DNA of 64,000 bases from Citrobacter amalonaticus. GTDB lineage: Bacteria; Pseudomonadota; Gammaproteobacteria; Enterobacterales; Enterobacteriaceae. The position numbers and the translations under genes were made by a program. Where the stretch lies: contig NZ_JAGTXM010000001.1 in NCBI RefSeq assembly GCF_018252635.1, forward strand, positions 558,122 to 622,121, in the 5' to 3' direction. The notes beneath the pieces are model-generated. The model was given only the letters and a program-made list of their open reading frames with translations, did not search any database and was not told the DNA's origin. Below, in pieces: positions 1 through 13,553 of the stretch (the stretch's first letter is position 1; every line of letters starts with the position of its first letter).

Positions 1-607
1 CGCTGTTGCCCGTCAGGCGTTTCACGGTGAAGGTATTCTGGCGTTTTTGCCGCTTAGCGATCCGCATTTGTGCTCCATCGTCTGGTCACTTTCCCCCGAA
101 GAAGCTCAACGCATGCAGCAGGCCAGTGAGGAACGTTTTAACCAGGCGCTGAATATCGCCTTTGATAACCGCCTGGGCTTGTGCCGCGTGGAAAGCGAAC
201 GCCAGGTGTTTCCGCTGACCGGACGTTATGCGCGTCAGTTCGCCGCGCATCGTCTGGCGCTGGTCGGCGACGCCGCACATACCATCCATCCGCTCGCCGG
301 ACAAGGCGTAAACCTTGGCTTTATGGATGCGGCTGAGCTGGTGGAGGAACTTAAGCGTTTACATCGTCAGGGTAAAGACATCGGTCAGTACCTCTATTTG
401 CGTCGCTATGAGCGGAGCCGTAAGCACAGCGCCGCGCTGATGCTCGCGGGCATGCAGGGGTTTCGCGAACTGTTTGCGGGGACGCATCCAGCGAAAAAGC
501 TGTTGCGTGATATGGGGCTGAAACTGGCTGACACCCTCCCAGGCATTAAACCGCAACTTCTCCGTCAGGCAATGGGATTAAACGATCTGCCTGAGTGGCT
601 TCGCTAA
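1..607 (+). CDS. ubiI: UbiI, FAD-dependent 2-octaprenylphenol hydroxylase (3' part)
   Basis: C-terminal half of the flavoprotein monooxygenase that hydroxylates C5 of the ubiquinone ring. The reading frame is open from base 2, so the gene continues beyond the left edge. About 201 residues are visible. They include the second FAD-binding motif of this hydroxylase family, GDAAHTIHPLAGQG (GD followed by P-x-x-G-Q-G), and the C terminus ends NDLPEWLR as in E. coli UbiI (formerly VisC). It lies just before gcvT, as in E. coli. A hairpin terminator follows. Confidence 0.95.
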   Translation, partial: AVARQAFHGEGILAFLPLSDPHLCSIVWSLSPEEAQRMQQASEERFNQALNIAFDNRLGLCRVESERQVFPLTGRYARQFAAHRLALVGDAAHTIHPLAGQGVNLGFMDAAELVEELKRLHRQGKDIGQYLYLRRYERSRKHSAALMLAGMQGFRELFAGTHPAKKLLRDMGLKLADTLPGIKPQLLRQAMGLNDLPEWLR

Positions 608-651
608 GAATTCACCACATTTAAAGAATTTGAATCCCGTCACACTTCCTT

Positions 652-681
652 CTCCCGGCGTCTTCGTCGGGAGGCTTTCCT
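652..681 (+). terminator. Terminator after ubiI
   Basis: A nine-base-pair stem (CTCCCGGCG paired with CGTCGGGAG, with one G-T wobble) closes a TCTT loop 45 bases after the ubiI stop. It is followed by a T-rich tail. It probably separates the ubi operon from gcvTHP. Confidence 0.65.
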
Positions 682-1057
682 CATTTGAAATAAACTAATT
701 TCACTGTTCTTTTCGCATTATATTTTCTAATGTATTGATTTTCGCATAAAGTCCGTTTTGACATTTTTTCAGTATTTAATGTTGATATGTATGGCTGATA
801 TGTGCAAATGCTTACTGTTGATCTGCGTGAAATACCTGAATTGTGGTTTTTTATGCTGAGCGTGTTTTGATGGTTTTGGGTCATAAGCTAATGTGATGCT
901 TAATTTTGTTTTATGGTTTAGCGTGGGTTTCGGTGGTAAGTTCAGGGGCAAAGAGAACGTTTGCGTCGGAGCGCTGTAGTGGCTTCGATGCCGGGTTTCG
1001 TGGCGACAATTTTCGCTGCGAAAGGGTGGTCAGCCCCGCTTATTCAATGAGGACAAG
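682..1057 (+). promoter_or_regulatory. gcvTHP control region with PurR-like box
   Basis: This AT-rich gene-free stretch leads into gcvT. In E. coli the matching region carries GcvA, Lrp and PurR sites. The only site I can point to is a PurR-like box at 951-966 (AAGAGAACGTTTGCGT), which matches 13 of 16 positions of ACGCAAACGTTTGCGT. No core promoter could be assigned with confidence. Short open frames here on both strands do not look like genes. Confidence 0.5.
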
Positions 1058-2152
1058 ATGGCTCAACAGACGCCTTTGTACGAACAACACACGCTGTGCG
1101 GCGCGCGCATGGTTGATTTTCACGGCTGGATGATGCCGCTGCATTATGGTTCTCAGCTTGATGAGCACCATGCGGTTCGCACCGATGCCGGAATGTTTGA
1201 TGTGTCGCACATGACTATCGTCGATCTACGCGGCAGTCGCACCCGGGAGTTCTTGCGCTATCTGCTGGCAAACGACGTGGCAAAGCTCACAAAAACCGGC
1301 AAGGCCCTTTACTCCGGTATGCTTAACGCCTCGGGCGGCGTAATTGATGACCTGATTGTCTATTACTTTACCGAAGACTTCTTCCGCCTCGTTGTCAACT
1401 CCGCTACCCGCGAAAAAGACCTCTCCTGGATTTCCCAACACGCTGAACCTTATGCCATTGACATCACCGTGCGTGATGATCTGTCGCTGATCGCGGTACA
1501 GGGGCCAAACGCGCAGGCGAAAGCAGCATCCCTGTTTACTGACGAGCAGCGTAAGGCCGTTGAAGGAATGAAACCGTTCTTCGGCGTGCAGGCCGGCGAC
1601 TTGTTCATTGCTACGACCGGTTATACCGGTGAAGCAGGTTATGAGATAGCGATGCCGAATGAAAAGGCGGCGGATTTCTGGCGTGCGCTGGTGGAAGCAG
1701 GCGTGAAACCGTGTGGTCTGGGCGCGCGTGATACGCTGCGCCTGGAGGCAGGTATGAACCTGTATGGTCAGGAGATGGACGAAGGTATCACTCCGCTGGC
1801 GGCCAATATGGGCTGGACCATCGCCTGGGAGCCGACTGACCGCGATTTTATCGGTCGTGAAGCGCTGGAAGCCCAGCGTGAAAAAGGCCACGATCAGTTG
1901 GTCGGTCTGGTGATGACCGAGAAAGGCGTTCTGCGTAATGAACTGCCGGTACGTTTCACTGACGCTCAGGGCAATCAGCAGGAAGGCGTTATCACCAGCG
2001 GCACCTTCTCACCGACGCTGGGTTACAGCATTGCGCTGGCGCGTGTACCAGCAGGCATTGGCGAAACGGCGATTGTGCAGATTCGCAACCGCGAAATGCC
2101 GGTAAAAGTTACTAAACCTGTTTTTGTGCGTAACGGCAAAGCCGTCGCGTGA
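1058..2152 (+). CDS. gcvT: GcvT, glycine cleavage T protein (aminomethyltransferase)
   Basis: Tetrahydrofolate-dependent aminomethyltransferase. It takes the aminomethyl group from lipoylated GcvH, releases ammonia and forms 5,10-methylene-THF. The 364 residues match the usual length. The protein starts [11 protein letters not shown], preceded by a GAGGACAAG ribosome-binding region. The family segments [10 protein letters not shown] and [18 protein letters not shown] are present. It is the first gene of gcvT-gcvH-gcvP and lies 25 bases before gcvH. The operon is expected to respond to glycine through GcvA/GcvR, to Lrp and to purines. Note the YgfZ paralogue encoded at 10049-11029. Confidence 0.97.
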   Translation: MAQQTPLYEQHTLCGARMVDFHGWMMPLHYGSQLDEHHAVRTDAGMFDVSHMTIVDLRGSRTREFLRYLLANDVAKLTKTGKALYSGMLNASGGVIDDLIVYYFTEDFFRLVVNSATREKDLSWISQHAEPYAIDITVRDDLSLIAVQGPNAQAKAASLFTDEQRKAVEGMKPFFGVQAGDLFIATTGYTGEAGYEIAMPNEKAADFWRALVEAGVKPCGLGARDTLRLEAGMNLYGQEMDEGITPLAANMGWTIAWEPTDRDFIGREALEAQREKGHDQLVGLVMTEKGVLRNELPVRFTDAQGNQQEGVITSGTFSPTLGYSIALARVPAGIGETAIVQIRNREMPVKVTKPVFVRNGKAVA

Positions 2153-2177
2153 TTCATCCTTTTCTGGAGATTGATTG

Positions 2178-2567
2178 ATGAGCAACGTACCAGCAGAACT
2201 GAAATACAGCAAAGAACACGAATGGCTGCGCAAAGAAGCTGACGGCACTTACACCGTCGGTATCACCGAACACGCTCAGGAACTGTTGGGCGATATGGTA
2301 TTTGTTGACCTGCCGGAAGTCGGTGCGACCGTTAGCGCGGGTGACGACTGCGCGGTGGCAGAGTCGGTCAAAGCCGCTTCTGACATCTATGCGCCGGTCA
2401 GCGGTGAGATCGTGGCCGTTAACGACGCGCTGAGCGATTCCCCGGAGCTGGTGAACAGCGAGCCGTATGCCGATGGTTGGATCTTCAAAATCAAAGCCAG
2501 CGATGAGAGTGAACTGGACTCGCTGCTGGATGCGACAGCATACGAAGCTCTGCTCGAAGACGAATAA
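2178..2567 (+). CDS. gcvH: GcvH, lipoyl carrier protein of glycine cleavage
   Basis: A small acidic 129-residue carrier whose lipoyl-lysine arm shuttles the aminomethyl and dihydrolipoyl groups between GcvP, GcvT and the L protein. The lipoylation site lies in [11 protein letters not shown], with K as the modified residue. I chose the ATG at 2178, which gives [11 protein letters not shown], over the in-frame TTG one codon upstream. TGGAGA lies just before the start. It is the second gene of the operon and is separated from gcvP by a REP element. Confidence 0.97.
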   Translation: MSNVPAELKYSKEHEWLRKEADGTYTVGITEHAQELLGDMVFVDLPEVGATVSAGDDCAVAESVKAASDIYAPVSGEIVAVNDALSDSPELVNSEPYADGWIFKIKASDESELDSLLDATAYEALLEDE

Positions 2568-2572
2568 ATACG

Positions 2573-2649
2573 CTTATGCCGGATGGCGCTTACGCTTATC
2601 CGGCCTACCGATCGCGCGTAGGCCCGGTAAGCGTGAGCGCCACCGGGCA
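2573..2649. repeat. REP/BIME element between gcvH and gcvP
   Basis: Two inverted REP-like units (GCCGGATGGCGCTTACGC with TTATCCGGCCTAC, then GTAGGCCCGGTAAGCG with GCGCCACCGGGC) fill the gap between gcvH and gcvP. Such intercistronic REPs often stabilise the upstream mRNA, which would suit higher GcvH output. The open frame upstream of the true gcvP start reads straight through this repeat and is not coding. Confidence 0.85.
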
Positions 2650-2698
2650 AACCAGTCAGACAATCACGATTCACTGCACGTTTCAGGAACCATCGCCC

Positions 2699-5572
2699 AT
2701 GACACAGACGTTAAGCCAGCTTGAAAACAGCGGCGCTTTCATTGAACGCCACATCGGACCGGACGCCGCGCAGCAGCAAGAGATGCTAAATGCGGTTGGC
2801 GCCGAGTCGTTAAACGCGCTGATCGGCCAGATTGTGCCGAAAGACATTCAGCTCGCCACCCCGCCGCAGGTCGGCGAGGCGGCGACCGAATACGCTGCGC
2901 TGGCTGAATTAAAAGCCATCGCCGGGCGTAACAAGCGTTTCACGTCGTACATTGGCATGGGCTACACCCCCGTGCAGCTGCCGCCGGTTATCCTGCGTAA
3001 CATGTTGGAAAACCCGGGCTGGTACACCGCCTATACGCCTTATCAGCCGGAAGTGTCTCAGGGTCGTCTGGAAGCCTTATTGAACTTCCAGCAGGTGACG
3101 CTGGATTTGACCGGTCTGGACATGGCCTCCGCATCGCTGCTCGATGAAGCTACCGCCGCGGCAGAAGCGATGGCGATGGCGAAGCGCGTGAGTAAACTGA
3201 AGAACGCGAACCGTTTCTTTGTTGCCGCAGATGTGCACCCGCAGACGCTGGATGTTGTGCGTACGCGTGCGGAAACCTTTGGTTTTGATGTGATTGTGGA
3301 TGAGGCGGCGAAAGTGCTGGATCACCAGGATGTGTTCGGCGTGCTGTTACAGCAGGTGGGAACCACCGGTGAAGTCCACGACTACAGCGCGCTGATTAGC
3401 GAACTGAAATCACGCAAAGTGATCGTCAGCGTTGCTGCCGATTTTATGGCGCTGGTGCTGCTGACCGCGCCGGGTAAACAGGGCGCGGATATTGTGTTTG
3501 GATCTGCGCAACGCTTTGGCGTACCGATGGGCTATGGCGGCCCGCACGCGGCCTTCTTCGCCGCGAAAGATGAATTCAAACGCTCCATGCCGGGCCGTAT
3601 TATCGGTGTATCAAAAGATGCGGCGGGCAATACCGCGCTGCGCATGGCGATGCAAACGCGTGAGCAGCATATTCGCCGCGAGAAAGCCAACTCCAACATT
3701 TGTACCTCACAGGTACTGCTGGCAAACATCGCCAGCCTGTATGCTGTTTATCATGGCCCGGTTGGCCTGAAACGTATTGCGAATCGTATCCACCGTCTGA
3801 CCGATATCCTCGCCGTGGGCCTGCAACAAAAAGGGCTGAAACTGCGTCATACCCACTATTTTGACACGCTGTGCGTGGAAGTGGCGGATAAAGCCGCAGT
3901 ACTGGCGCGTGCGCAAGCGGCTGAAATCAACCTGCGCAGTGATATCCATAACGCGGTAGGTATGACGCTCGATGAAACCACCACGCGTGAAAATGTCCTG
4001 CAATTATTCGCGGTTCTGCTGGGCGACAACCACGGTCTGAACATCGACACCCTGGATAAAGAGGTGGCGCACGACAGTCGTTCGATTCAGGAAAGTATGC
4101 TGCGCGATGACGCTATCCTGAGCCACCCGGTTTTCAATCGCTATCACAGCGAAACGGAGATGATGCGCTACATGCACTCGCTGGAGCGTAAAGATCTGGC
4201 GCTGAATCAGGCGATGATCCCACTGGGTTCCTGCACCATGAAGCTGAACGCGGCAGCGGAAATGATCCCGATTACCTGGCCGGAATTCGCCGAACTGCAT
4301 CCGTTCTGCCCGCCAGAACAGGCGGAAGGCTACCACCAGATGATCGGTCAGCTTTCTGACTGGCTGGTCAAACTGACCGGTTATGATGCCGTCTGCATGC
4401 AACCGAACTCCGGTGCTCAGGGGGAATACGCGGGTTTATTGGCGATCCGTCATTACCATGAAAGCCGCAATGAAGGGCATCGCGATATCTGCCTGATCCC
4501 GGCTTCTGCGCACGGAACTAACCCGGCTTCCGCACAGATGGCGGGGATGCAGGTGGTGGTTGTGGCTTGTGATAAGAACGGCAACATCGATCTTGGCGAT
4601 CTGCGTGAAAAAGCCGGTCAGGCGGGCGAAAACCTCTCCTGCATCATGGTGACCTATCCGTCTACTCACGGCGTGTACGAAGAGACGATCCGTGAAGTGT
4701 GTGAGATCGTGCATCAGTTCGGTGGTCAGGTTTATCTCGACGGCGCGAATATGAACGCTCAGGTGGGCATCACCTCTCCGGGCTTTATCGGTGCTGACGT
4801 TTCACACCTGAACCTGCACAAAACCTTTTGCATTCCGCACGGCGGCGGTGGCCCAGGCATGGGACCGATTGGCGTGAAATCGCACCTGGCACCGTTTGTT
4901 CCGGGGCACAGCGTGGTGCAGATTGAAGGGATGCTGACCCGCCAGGGTGCGGTTTCTGCCGCACCGTTTGGCAGCGCATCGATTCTGCCGATCAGTTGGA
5001 TGTACATCCGTATGATGGGCGCAGAAGGACTGAAGCAGGCAAGCCAGGTCGCGATTTTGAATGCCAACTACATCGCCAGCCGCCTGAAAGATGCGTTCCC
5101 GGTACTGTACACCGGTCGTGATGGTCGCGTGGCGCACGAGTGTATTCTCGACATCCGTCCGCTGAAAGAAGAGACCGGCATCAGTGAACTGGATATTGCC
5201 AAACGTCTGATTGACTATGGTTTCCACGCGCCAACCATGTCGTTCCCGGTCGCGGGTACGCTGATGGTTGAGCCGACGGAATCGGAAAGCAAAGTGGAAC
5301 TGGATCGCTTTATTAATGCGATGCTGGCGATTCGCGCGGAAATCGACAGCGTGAAAGCAGGCGTCTGGTCACTGGAAGATAACCCACTGGTTAACGCGCC
5401 GCATACCCAGAACGAGATGGTGGCTGAGTGGAATCACGGTTACAGCCGTGAAGTTGCCGTCTTCCCGGCGGGCGTGGCGAACAAGTATTGGCCAACCGTG
5501 AAACGTCTGGATGACGTTTACGGCGACCGTAACCTGTTCTGCGCCTGCGTGCCGATGAGCGAATACCAGTAA
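2699..5572 (+). CDS. gcvP: GcvP, glycine dehydrogenase (decarboxylating), P protein
   Basis: PLP enzyme that decarboxylates glycine and loads the aminomethyl group on lipoyl-GcvH. It has 957 residues from [12 protein letters not shown], equal to E. coli GcvP. An upstream in-frame ATG at 2576 would add 41 residues translated from the REP element, so it is rejected. The PLP lysine is in [16 protein letters not shown], near residue 706. The N-terminal half (glycine-cleavage P-like) and C-terminal half show the duplicated aminotransferase fold typical of the single-chain enzyme. A strong terminator follows. Confidence 0.97.
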   Translation: MTQTLSQLENSGAFIERHIGPDAAQQQEMLNAVGAESLNALIGQIVPKDIQLATPPQVGEAATEYAALAELKAIAGRNKRFTSYIGMGYTPVQLPPVILRNMLENPGWYTAYTPYQPEVSQGRLEALLNFQQVTLDLTGLDMASASLLDEATAAAEAMAMAKRVSKLKNANRFFVAADVHPQTLDVVRTRAETFGFDVIVDEAAKVLDHQDVFGVLLQQVGTTGEVHDYSALISELKSRKVIVSVAADFMALVLLTAPGKQGADIVFGSAQRFGVPMGYGGPHAAFFAAKDEFKRSMPGRIIGVSKDAAGNTALRMAMQTREQHIRREKANSNICTSQVLLANIASLYAVYHGPVGLKRIANRIHRLTDILAVGLQQKGLKLRHTHYFDTLCVEVADKAAVLARAQAAEINLRSDIHNAVGMTLDETTTRENVLQLFAVLLGDNHGLNIDTLDKEVAHDSRSIQESMLRDDAILSHPVFNRYHSETEMMRYMHSLERKDLALNQAMIPLGSCTMKLNAAAEMIPITWPEFAELHPFCPPEQAEGYHQMIGQLSDWLVKLTGYDAVCMQPNSGAQGEYAGLLAIRHYHESRNEGHRDICLIPASAHGTNPASAQMAGMQVVVVACDKNGNIDLGDLREKAGQAGENLSCIMVTYPSTHGVYEETIREVCEIVHQFGGQVYLDGANMNAQVGITSPGFIGADVSHLNLHKTFCIPHGGGGPGMGPIGVKSHLAPFVPGHSVVQIEGMLTRQGAVSAAPFGSASILPISWMYIRMMGAEGLKQASQVAILNANYIASRLKDAFPVLYTGRDGRVAHECILDIRPLKEETGISELDIAKRLIDYGFHAPTMSFPVAGTLMVEPTESESKVELDRFINAMLAIRAEIDSVKAGVWSLEDNPLVNAPHTQNEMVAEWNHGYSREVAVFPAGVANKYWPTVKRLDDVYGDRNLFCACVPMSEYQ

Positions 5573-5594
5573 TCTGCTGATTCGACTATCTTTT

Positions 5595-5619
5595 AAAGGC
5601 GCTCCGGCGCCTTTTTGTT
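5595..5619 (+). terminator. Rho-independent terminator of gcvTHP
   Basis: The perfect stem AAAGGCGC/GCGCCTTT closes a TCCG loop and is followed by a run of T. It begins 22 bases after the gcvP stop codon. Confidence 0.9.
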
Positions 5620-5632
5620 TCAGGGGGAAGGG

Positions 5633-6376
5633 ATGGCAATAGCATTAGTTACCGGTGGCAGTCGCGGTATTGGACGGGCAACCGCGTTACAACTGGCAGA
5701 TGAGGGTTATACGGTTGCCGTTAACTTTCATCACAATATTCGGGCTGCCACCGACGTGGTGAATAAGATAGTCGCGGCCGGGGGAAACGCATTCGCCCTG
5801 CGTGCAGATATCAGTGACGAAGCGCAGGTCGTGGCGATGTTCGAATCGATCGACCGTGAAAATGAGCCGCTTGTGGCGCTGGTCAATAATGCCGGAATTT
5901 TGTTTGAACAAAGTACGATCGAAAACCTCTCTGCCGAGCGCATTAACCGCGTGTTGGCGACCAACGTGACGGGGTATTTCCTCTGCTGTCGCGAGGCGGT
6001 CAAGCGTATGTCGCACAAACACGGCGGTCACGGCGGGGCGATTGTGAACGTGTCGTCAGCGGCGTCGCGTCTGGGGGCTCCGGGGGAGTATATTGACTAC
6101 GCGGCGTCGAAAGGGGCCGTCGATTCTCTGACAACGGGCCTGGCGCTGGAGGTGGCGGCGCAAGGGATCAGGGTCAACGGCGTGCGCCCTGGGCTCATTT
6201 ACACCGAAATACACGCTTCCGGCGGCGAGCCGGGTCGGGTGGATCGCGTGAAGTCGATGTTGCCTATGCAGCGTGGCGGGCAGCCGGAAGAGGTGGCCCA
6301 GGCCATTGCCTGGCTGCTGAGCGAGAAAGCGTCGTATGTCACGGGCAGCTTTCTGGAGCTGGCAGGCGGGAAGTAA
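5633..6376 (+). CDS. ygfF: YgfF, SDR-family oxidoreductase
   Basis: Classical short-chain dehydrogenase/reductase of 247 residues. The Rossmann glycine motif TGGSRGIG is at residues 8-15, NNAG near 88, and the catalytic Ser...Tyr-x-x-x-Lys triad appears as NVSSA...YAASK. The substrate is unknown. Cytosolic, with no signal peptide. I use the ATG at 5633 (MAIALVTGG), preceded by GGGGGAAGGG. The longer frame from 5615 starts inside the gcvP terminator. It is followed by a REP element and convergent bglA. Confidence 0.93.
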   Translation: MAIALVTGGSRGIGRATALQLADEGYTVAVNFHHNIRAATDVVNKIVAAGGNAFALRADISDEAQVVAMFESIDRENEPLVALVNNAGILFEQSTIENLSAERINRVLATNVTGYFLCCREAVKRMSHKHGGHGGAIVNVSSAASRLGAPGEYIDYAASKGAVDSLTTGLALEVAAQGIRVNGVRPGLIYTEIHASGGEPGRVDRVKSMLPMQRGGQPEEVAQAIAWLLSEKASYVTGSFLELAGGK

Positions 6377-6380
6377 TTTC

Positions 6381-6463
6381 CTGTCGGGTGGCGGCTCTGC
6401 CTTACCCGACCTACAAGCTCTGGCTCCGTAGGCCGGATAAGGTGCTTACGCCGTCATCCGGCG
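6381..6463. repeat. REP element between ygfF and bglA
   Basis: Convergent-gene spacer made of REP-like palindromes (TGTCGGGTGGCGGC, GTAGGCCGGATAAGG, CGCCGTCATCCGGCG). It may serve both transcripts as a boundary. Confidence 0.8.
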
Positions 6464-6468
6464 AAAAT

Positions 6469-7939
<1,471 letters not shown>

Positions 7940-7985
7940 TCTAACAAAGGGAAGGTAAATGTCACGATATAACAAAATAGCGAAA

Positions 7986-8001
7986 CGGTAATTTGTTACC
8001 G
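7986..8001 (-). terminator. Hairpin after the RpiR gene
   Basis: CGGTAA and TTACCG form a perfect six-base stem around TTTG, 21 bases past the regulator stop. On the reverse strand it is followed by TTTCGCTATTTTG, a weak terminator tail. Confidence 0.4.
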
Positions 8002-8021
8002 CCATAAAACAGTCTGTTTTT

Positions 8022-8750
8022 TTACGCTAATTTTTTCGCCAATTTTCGGCCAAGCGTTTCGAGAATATAAATAACGGGAATTTGCGTGGTGATATCGTAC
8101 ACGCCAGCAATACGGGTTTGCGGTACATGCCAGGAGAGATTAAAGTCCGCCAGCCTGGCGAGGCGCGAGTGTTCGTGGCTGGTAATCGAAAGTACTTTGC
8201 AGTGATGCAGGCTGAACTGGCTGGCAAAACGCAGGATTTCTTCGGTTTCGCCAGAGACCGATAGCACAATCGCCAGCGCATTCCGCGCCATATCGTTCGT
8301 CACCGGGAAATAAGGATCGTCAATATGGTTACTGAATTTTCCGACGTTTGAGAAAAAACGAGCGCCATATTTGGCTAAGGCTCCAGAGGTGCCGGCACCG
8401 ACAAATATAATGCGTTCGGACGATAAAATAATCTCTACAGCCTGATCGAGTAACTGATCAAATTCATCGTTATTTACCCCTTTAAAAAAACTGATAATCT
8501 CGCTGGCACCAAAATTAGCCTGTTGCGGTTCGTTCTGCTCTAAATATAATTTAAAGCGCACGCGAAATTCGGAGTAGCCTTCACAGTTAAGCTTGCGACA
8601 GAAACGCAGCACGGTGGTGGTTGATACCCCTGCCCCTTCAGCCAGTTCCCGGATGGTCATATACATGACTTTGTCACGGTTCTTAATGACATAGTTGTAG
8701 ACCAACATCTCAATGTTGTTGAGACTGGCGATAGCAGCGTGGGAGAACAT
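8022..8750 (-). CDS. RpiR/MurR-family transcriptional regulator
   Basis: A 242-residue regulator. The N-terminal helix-turn-helix (about residues 25-60) contains [20 protein letters not shown], and the C-terminal SIS sugar-phosphate-binding domain contains [17 protein letters not shown] and [10 protein letters not shown]. RpiR proteins sense phosphosugars. Its position directly upstream of bglA suggests it controls beta-glucoside metabolism (inference). The start is the ATG at 8750. A GTG seven codons upstream is possible. It is divergent from yqfB with about 50 bases between them, so control elements are compact. I do not recall this gene at this place in E. coli K-12. Confidence 0.85.
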   Translation of the reverse strand: MFSHAAIASLNNIEMLVYNYVIKNRDKVMYMTIRELAEGAGVSTTTVLRFCRKLNCEGYSEFRVRFKLYLEQNEPQQANFGASEIISFFKGVNNDEFDQLLDQAVEIILSSERIIFVGAGTSGALAKYGARFFSNVGKFSNHIDDPYFPVTNDMARNALAIVLSVSGETEEILRFASQFSLHHCKVLSITSHEHSRLARLADFNLSWHVPQTRIAGVYDITTQIPVIYILETLGRKLAKKLA

Positions 8751-8801
8751 ACTCACAATGGCAATACTCACTCATCAGAATTTACCTACGGGAATAATAA
8801 C

Positions 8802-9113
8802 ATGCAGCCAAATGACATCACTTTTTTTCAGCGTTTCCAGGACGACATTCTGGCAGGGCGTAAAACGATCACTATTCGTGATGAGTCGGAATCTCACTTC
8901 AGGACTGGCGACATTCTGCGGGTAGGGCGTTTCGAGGACGACGGCTATTTTTGCACGATTGAGGTGCGGGGAACGTCAACCGTCACGCTCGACACGTTGA
9001 CGGAAAAACATGCACAGCAGGAAAACATGACGCTGGAGGAACTGAAACGGGTGATTAGCGAAATTTACCCGAACCAGTCACAGTTTTATGTGATTGATTT
9101 TAAATGCCTTTGA
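8802..9113 (+). CDS. yqfB: YqfB, N4-acetylcytidine amidohydrolase (ASCH domain)
   Basis: A 103-residue ASCH-domain protein. E. coli YqfB hydrolyses N4-acetylcytidine to cytidine. Family features are the K/T/R-rich opening loop [15 protein letters not shown] (K and R lining the pocket) and the C terminus [10 protein letters not shown]. The start at 8802 gives [13 protein letters not shown] longer in-frame start at 8739 would overlap the divergent regulator gene and is unlikely. Confidence 0.93.
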   Translation: MQPNDITFFQRFQDDILAGRKTITIRDESESHFRTGDILRVGRFEDDGYFCTIEVRGTSTVTLDTLTEKHAQQENMTLEELKRVISEIYPNQSQFYVIDFKCL

Positions 9114-9272
9114 ATTAAATGAACAACTGTTAGTTGAAAAATGCATTTCAACATAATGATTTATAAAGATTAATTTCTATGTGATATTTATTTTAGCTAA
9201 CAGGTGTTCACTGGAACCATTCTCAGTTACGCTAGAAGCGCAATCACGAACGTGTTCGTTTCTCCGGAGTAA

Positions 9273-9935
<663 letters not shown>

Positions 9936-9939
9936 TATT

Positions 9940-10045
9940 CTGCTGCCTTATCAGACCTACGTGAGCGTGCCTGTAGGCCTGATAAGCGAAGCGCCATCAG
10001 GCAAGAGATGCCGGATAGCGGCGTAAACGCCTTATCCGGCCTACA
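9940..10045. repeat. REP/BIME cluster between yqfA and ygfZ
   Basis: Three REP-like units (TGCCTTATCAGACCTACG, GTAGGCCTGATAAGCG with GCGCCATCAGGCA, and ATGCCGGATAGCGG with CCTTATCCGGCCTAC) fill the spacer between two convergent genes. Confidence 0.85.
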
Positions 10046-10048
10046 GAG

Positions 10049-11029
10049 TTACGCTTCCAGTGAATAGGGCAGCGGTTCAATGTGCAACGTGTTGGCATCG
10101 TCGCGTACACGAAATACGCTGTCGGCCTCCATATCGTTGTTCATCACCACCTGGACCCGAAGCTGACCGTCATCCAGTTGCACTGCCGCGAGGACGGTGC
10201 CAGTACGACGCCAGTTCTCACCCATTTGCATTTCAAGATCGTCACCTGCTTCCGGTACACGGCTGGCCTTACCCGCCAGGGACCATAACGCGCGTTTGTT
10301 CGCTCCGCGGAATTTCGCCCGCGCTACCATTTCCTGACCGGTATAACAGCCTTTCTTAAAGCTGATACCGCCCAGTGCCTGGAGGTTGGTCGCTTGTGGA
10401 ATAAACTGCGCGCTGTTTGCAGAATCAATCACCGGCAGACCAGCCTCAATGTCGAGCGCCAGCCATTGCTGACTGTTATTCAGTTCCGCTTCGCCACGCA
10501 GTTTTTCTGTCACAGTTTCTGCTGTTGTCACATCGGTAACCAACAGGAAACGTTCTGCCGGATGTTCAAACCACAGCAGGGTGGTCGCTCCTTCACGCGT
10601 GACAGGCTTTTCGCGGTCGGGCAATTCGCTAAACAGATTTGCCAGTGCGGCTCGAGCCTGGAAACCTGCGACACCCAGCAGCACGCGTTCGTCGTCTGCG
10701 GCAATCGTCACTTTCGAGAACACGGCGTATTTTTTCAGTTCACCCACCTGCGCGTCACGCAGACTTCGACGCTCAATCCAGGCAAAACCGTCGCCATCGC
10801 GAAACAGCCGCAGGTTGCTCCACATTTTGCCTTTGGCGTCGCAGTGAGCGGCCAGTACATGCTGCTGTTCAGTCAGTTGACTCACGTCAGCCGTCACCTG
10901 CCCCTGGATATACTTCTCGCTGTCCGCTCCGGTAATCGTGGCCAGCGCCCAGTCATCTAACGTCATCAACGTCACGGGCAAACGCGCTGAAGCTGATGGT
11001 TGACGAGGTGGAAATGGAGTAAATGCCAT
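10049..11029 (-). CDS. ygfZ: YgfZ, folate-binding Fe-S cluster assembly factor
   Basis: A 326-residue GcvT-like folate-binding protein that supports maturation or repair of certain iron-sulfur enzymes, including MiaB. The diagnostic motif K-G-C-Y-x-G-Q-E appears as [13 protein letters not shown], with the essential cysteine. It ends directly at the REP cluster. It is transcribed away from sdhE across a 256-base divergent promoter region. Confidence 0.95.
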   Translation of the reverse strand: MAFTPFPPRQPSASARLPVTLMTLDDWALATITGADSEKYIQGQVTADVSQLTEQQHVLAAHCDAKGKMWSNLRLFRDGDGFAWIERRSLRDAQVGELKKYAVFSKVTIAADDERVLLGVAGFQARAALANLFSELPDREKPVTREGATTLLWFEHPAERFLLVTDVTTAETVTEKLRGEAELNNSQQWLALDIEAGLPVIDSANSAQFIPQATNLQALGGISFKKGCYTGQEMVARAKFRGANKRALWSLAGKASRVPEAGDDLEMQMGENWRRTGTVLAAVQLDDGQLRVQVVMNNDMEADSVFRVRDDANTLHIEPLPYSLEA

Positions 11030-11940
<911 letters not shown>

Positions 11941-11951
11941 CGTCGATGAGT

Positions 11952-11977
11952 GCCTGATAGCATTACGGTTATCAGGC
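11952..11977. terminator. Bidirectional hairpin between cptA and fldB
   Basis: Perfect arms GCCTGATA and TATCAGGC with a ten-base loop lie between two convergent genes. There is no long T-run, so efficiency is uncertain. Confidence 0.45.
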
Positions 11978-12011
11978 CTCTGGTTTGGTACGTCATTGGG
12001 CAAAACGGTTA

Positions 12012-12533
12012 TCAGGAATAGTGTTCGGCCATTTCACCGAGAATTTGCTCGCACCACGCCTGAATACGCTCGTCGCTGAGATCGTATTGATTGGTTTCAT
12101 CCAGGGCGAGACCAACGAATAATTGCCCCTCGGCAATGACCGGTTTAGGGCTGGTGAACTCGTAGCCTTCGGTAGGCCAGTAACCGACGAATTTGACGCC
12201 TTTGGTCGACAGTTTGTCATGTAACATACCCAACGCGTCAAGGAACCACTCACCGTAGCCTAATTGGTCGCCCATACCATAAAGCGCGACAATTTTGCCT
12301 TCGAGGTTGAGTTCGTCCAGTTGATCCCAGACGGCTTCCCAGTCTTCCTGAATTTCTCCGAAATCCCAGGTGGGAATGCCTAAGATCAGCACATCGTACT
12401 GCTCCATCAGGGCCGGGGCATCATCTTTCAGATTATGCAGCGTCACCAGTTCCGGGCCGATGATGTCGCGAATTTTCTCCGCAGCCATCTCGGTGTAGCA
12501 GGTGCTGGAACCGTAAAAAAGACCAATATTCAT
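12012..12533 (-). CDS. fldB: FldB, flavodoxin 2
   Basis: A long-chain flavodoxin of 173 residues and a low-potential FMN electron carrier. The FMN phosphate loop is GSSTCYTE at residues 9-16, and aromatic ring-contacting loops are at GIPTWDFGE and [14 protein letters not shown]. In E. coli fldB belongs to the SoxRS response. I do not see an unambiguous soxbox in the 100-base divergent spacer with xerD. Confidence 0.94.
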   Translation of the reverse strand: MNIGLFYGSSTCYTEMAAEKIRDIIGPELVTLHNLKDDAPALMEQYDVLILGIPTWDFGEIQEDWEAVWDQLDELNLEGKIVALYGMGDQLGYGEWFLDALGMLHDKLSTKGVKFVGYWPTEGYEFTSPKPVIAEGQLFVGLALDETNQYDLSDERIQAWCEQILGEMAEHYS

Positions 12534-12633
12534 CGCGTAAACGTCTCAATACTTGCTATGACTTTGCGCGTAGTGTACCAGAAACCCGTATCATTGAGTC
12601 ATAATGGCAGATTGCAGAATCAAAGGGGCAGAT

Positions 12634-13530
12634 GTGGAACAGGATCTCGCACGCATCGAACAATTCCTTGATGCGCTCTGGTTGGAGAAAAATCTGGCGG
12701 AAAATACGCTGAGCGCCTATCGCCGTGATTTGACCATGCTGGTGGAGTGGCTCGCGCACCGTCAGGTGTCGCTGGATACCGCGCAAAGCGACGATCTGCA
12801 GGCCTTGCTGGCCGAGCGGATGGACGGTGGGTATAAAGCCACCAGTACCGCACGATTGCTGAGCGCGGTGCGGCGGCTTTTCCAGCATCTTTACCGCGAG
12901 AAGATCCGCAGCGACGATCCCAGTGCGACGCTGGCTTCGCCCAAGCTCCCGCAGCGCCTGCCGAAAGATCTCAGTGAAGCGCAAGTTGAGAGATTATTAC
13001 AAGCGCCCGTGGTTGACCAACCGCTGGAGTTACGCGATAAAGCCATGCTTGAGATTTTATATGCGACCGGACTGCGCGTGTCTGAGCTGGTTGGGCTGGC
13101 GATGAGCGATGTCAGCTTGCGTCAGGGCGTAGTACGGGTGATTGGTAAAGGCAATAAAGAGCGTCTTGTGCCATTGGGCGAAGAGGCGGTGTACTGGCTG
13201 GAGACGTACCTGGAACATGGGCGTCCGTGGCTGCTGAACGGCGTGTCCATTGACGTGCTGTTTCCCAGCCAGCGCGCGCAGCAGATGACGCGCCAGACTT
13301 TCTGGCACCGCATTAAGCACTATGCCGTATTAGCAGGCATCGACAGTGAAAAGCTGTCGCCGCACGTTTTGCGCCACGCATTTGCCACGCATTTGCTCAA
13401 TCATGGCGCCGATTTACGCGTGGTGCAGATGTTGCTGGGTCACAGCGATCTCTCCACCACACAGATTTACACTCATGTTGCGACAGCGCGCCTGCGTCAA
13501 CTTCATCAACAGCATCACCCAAGAGCGTGA
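12634..13530 (+). CDS. xerD: XerD, site-specific tyrosine recombinase
   Basis: A 298-residue recombinase that acts with XerC at dif to resolve chromosome dimers. The SAM-like N domain is followed by the catalytic domain with R (ATGLRVSELVGL), K (GKGNKERLVPLG), H-x-x-R (SPHVLRHAFATH), H (LLGHSDLSTTQ) and the Tyr nucleophile in QIYTHV. I take the GTG at 12634, which has AAGGGG ten bases upstream and yields the family length. An ATG at 12604 would add ten residues. Its stop is followed within 25 bases by dsbC. Confidence 0.95.
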   Translation: MEQDLARIEQFLDALWLEKNLAENTLSAYRRDLTMLVEWLAHRQVSLDTAQSDDLQALLAERMDGGYKATSTARLLSAVRRLFQHLYREKIRSDDPSATLASPKLPQRLPKDLSEAQVERLLQAPVVDQPLELRDKAMLEILYATGLRVSELVGLAMSDVSLRQGVVRVIGKGNKERLVPLGEEAVYWLETYLEHGRPWLLNGVSIDVLFPSQRAQQMTRQTFWHRIKHYAVLAGIDSEKLSPHVLRHAFATHLLNHGADLRVVQMLLGHSDLSTTQIYTHVATARLRQLHQQHHPRA

Positions 13531-13553
13531 ATGCTGAGCGAACAGGAAAGGTT

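Noticed and set aside
1226-1891. Long reverse-strand open frame in gcvT
   Set aside because: It is the antisense shadow of gcvT with a composition unlike a protein gene. Many similar shadows elsewhere were also dropped.
2576-2698. N-terminal extension of gcvP by 41 codons
   Set aside because: It is translated from the REP element. The ATG at 2699 gives the standard 957-residue protein.
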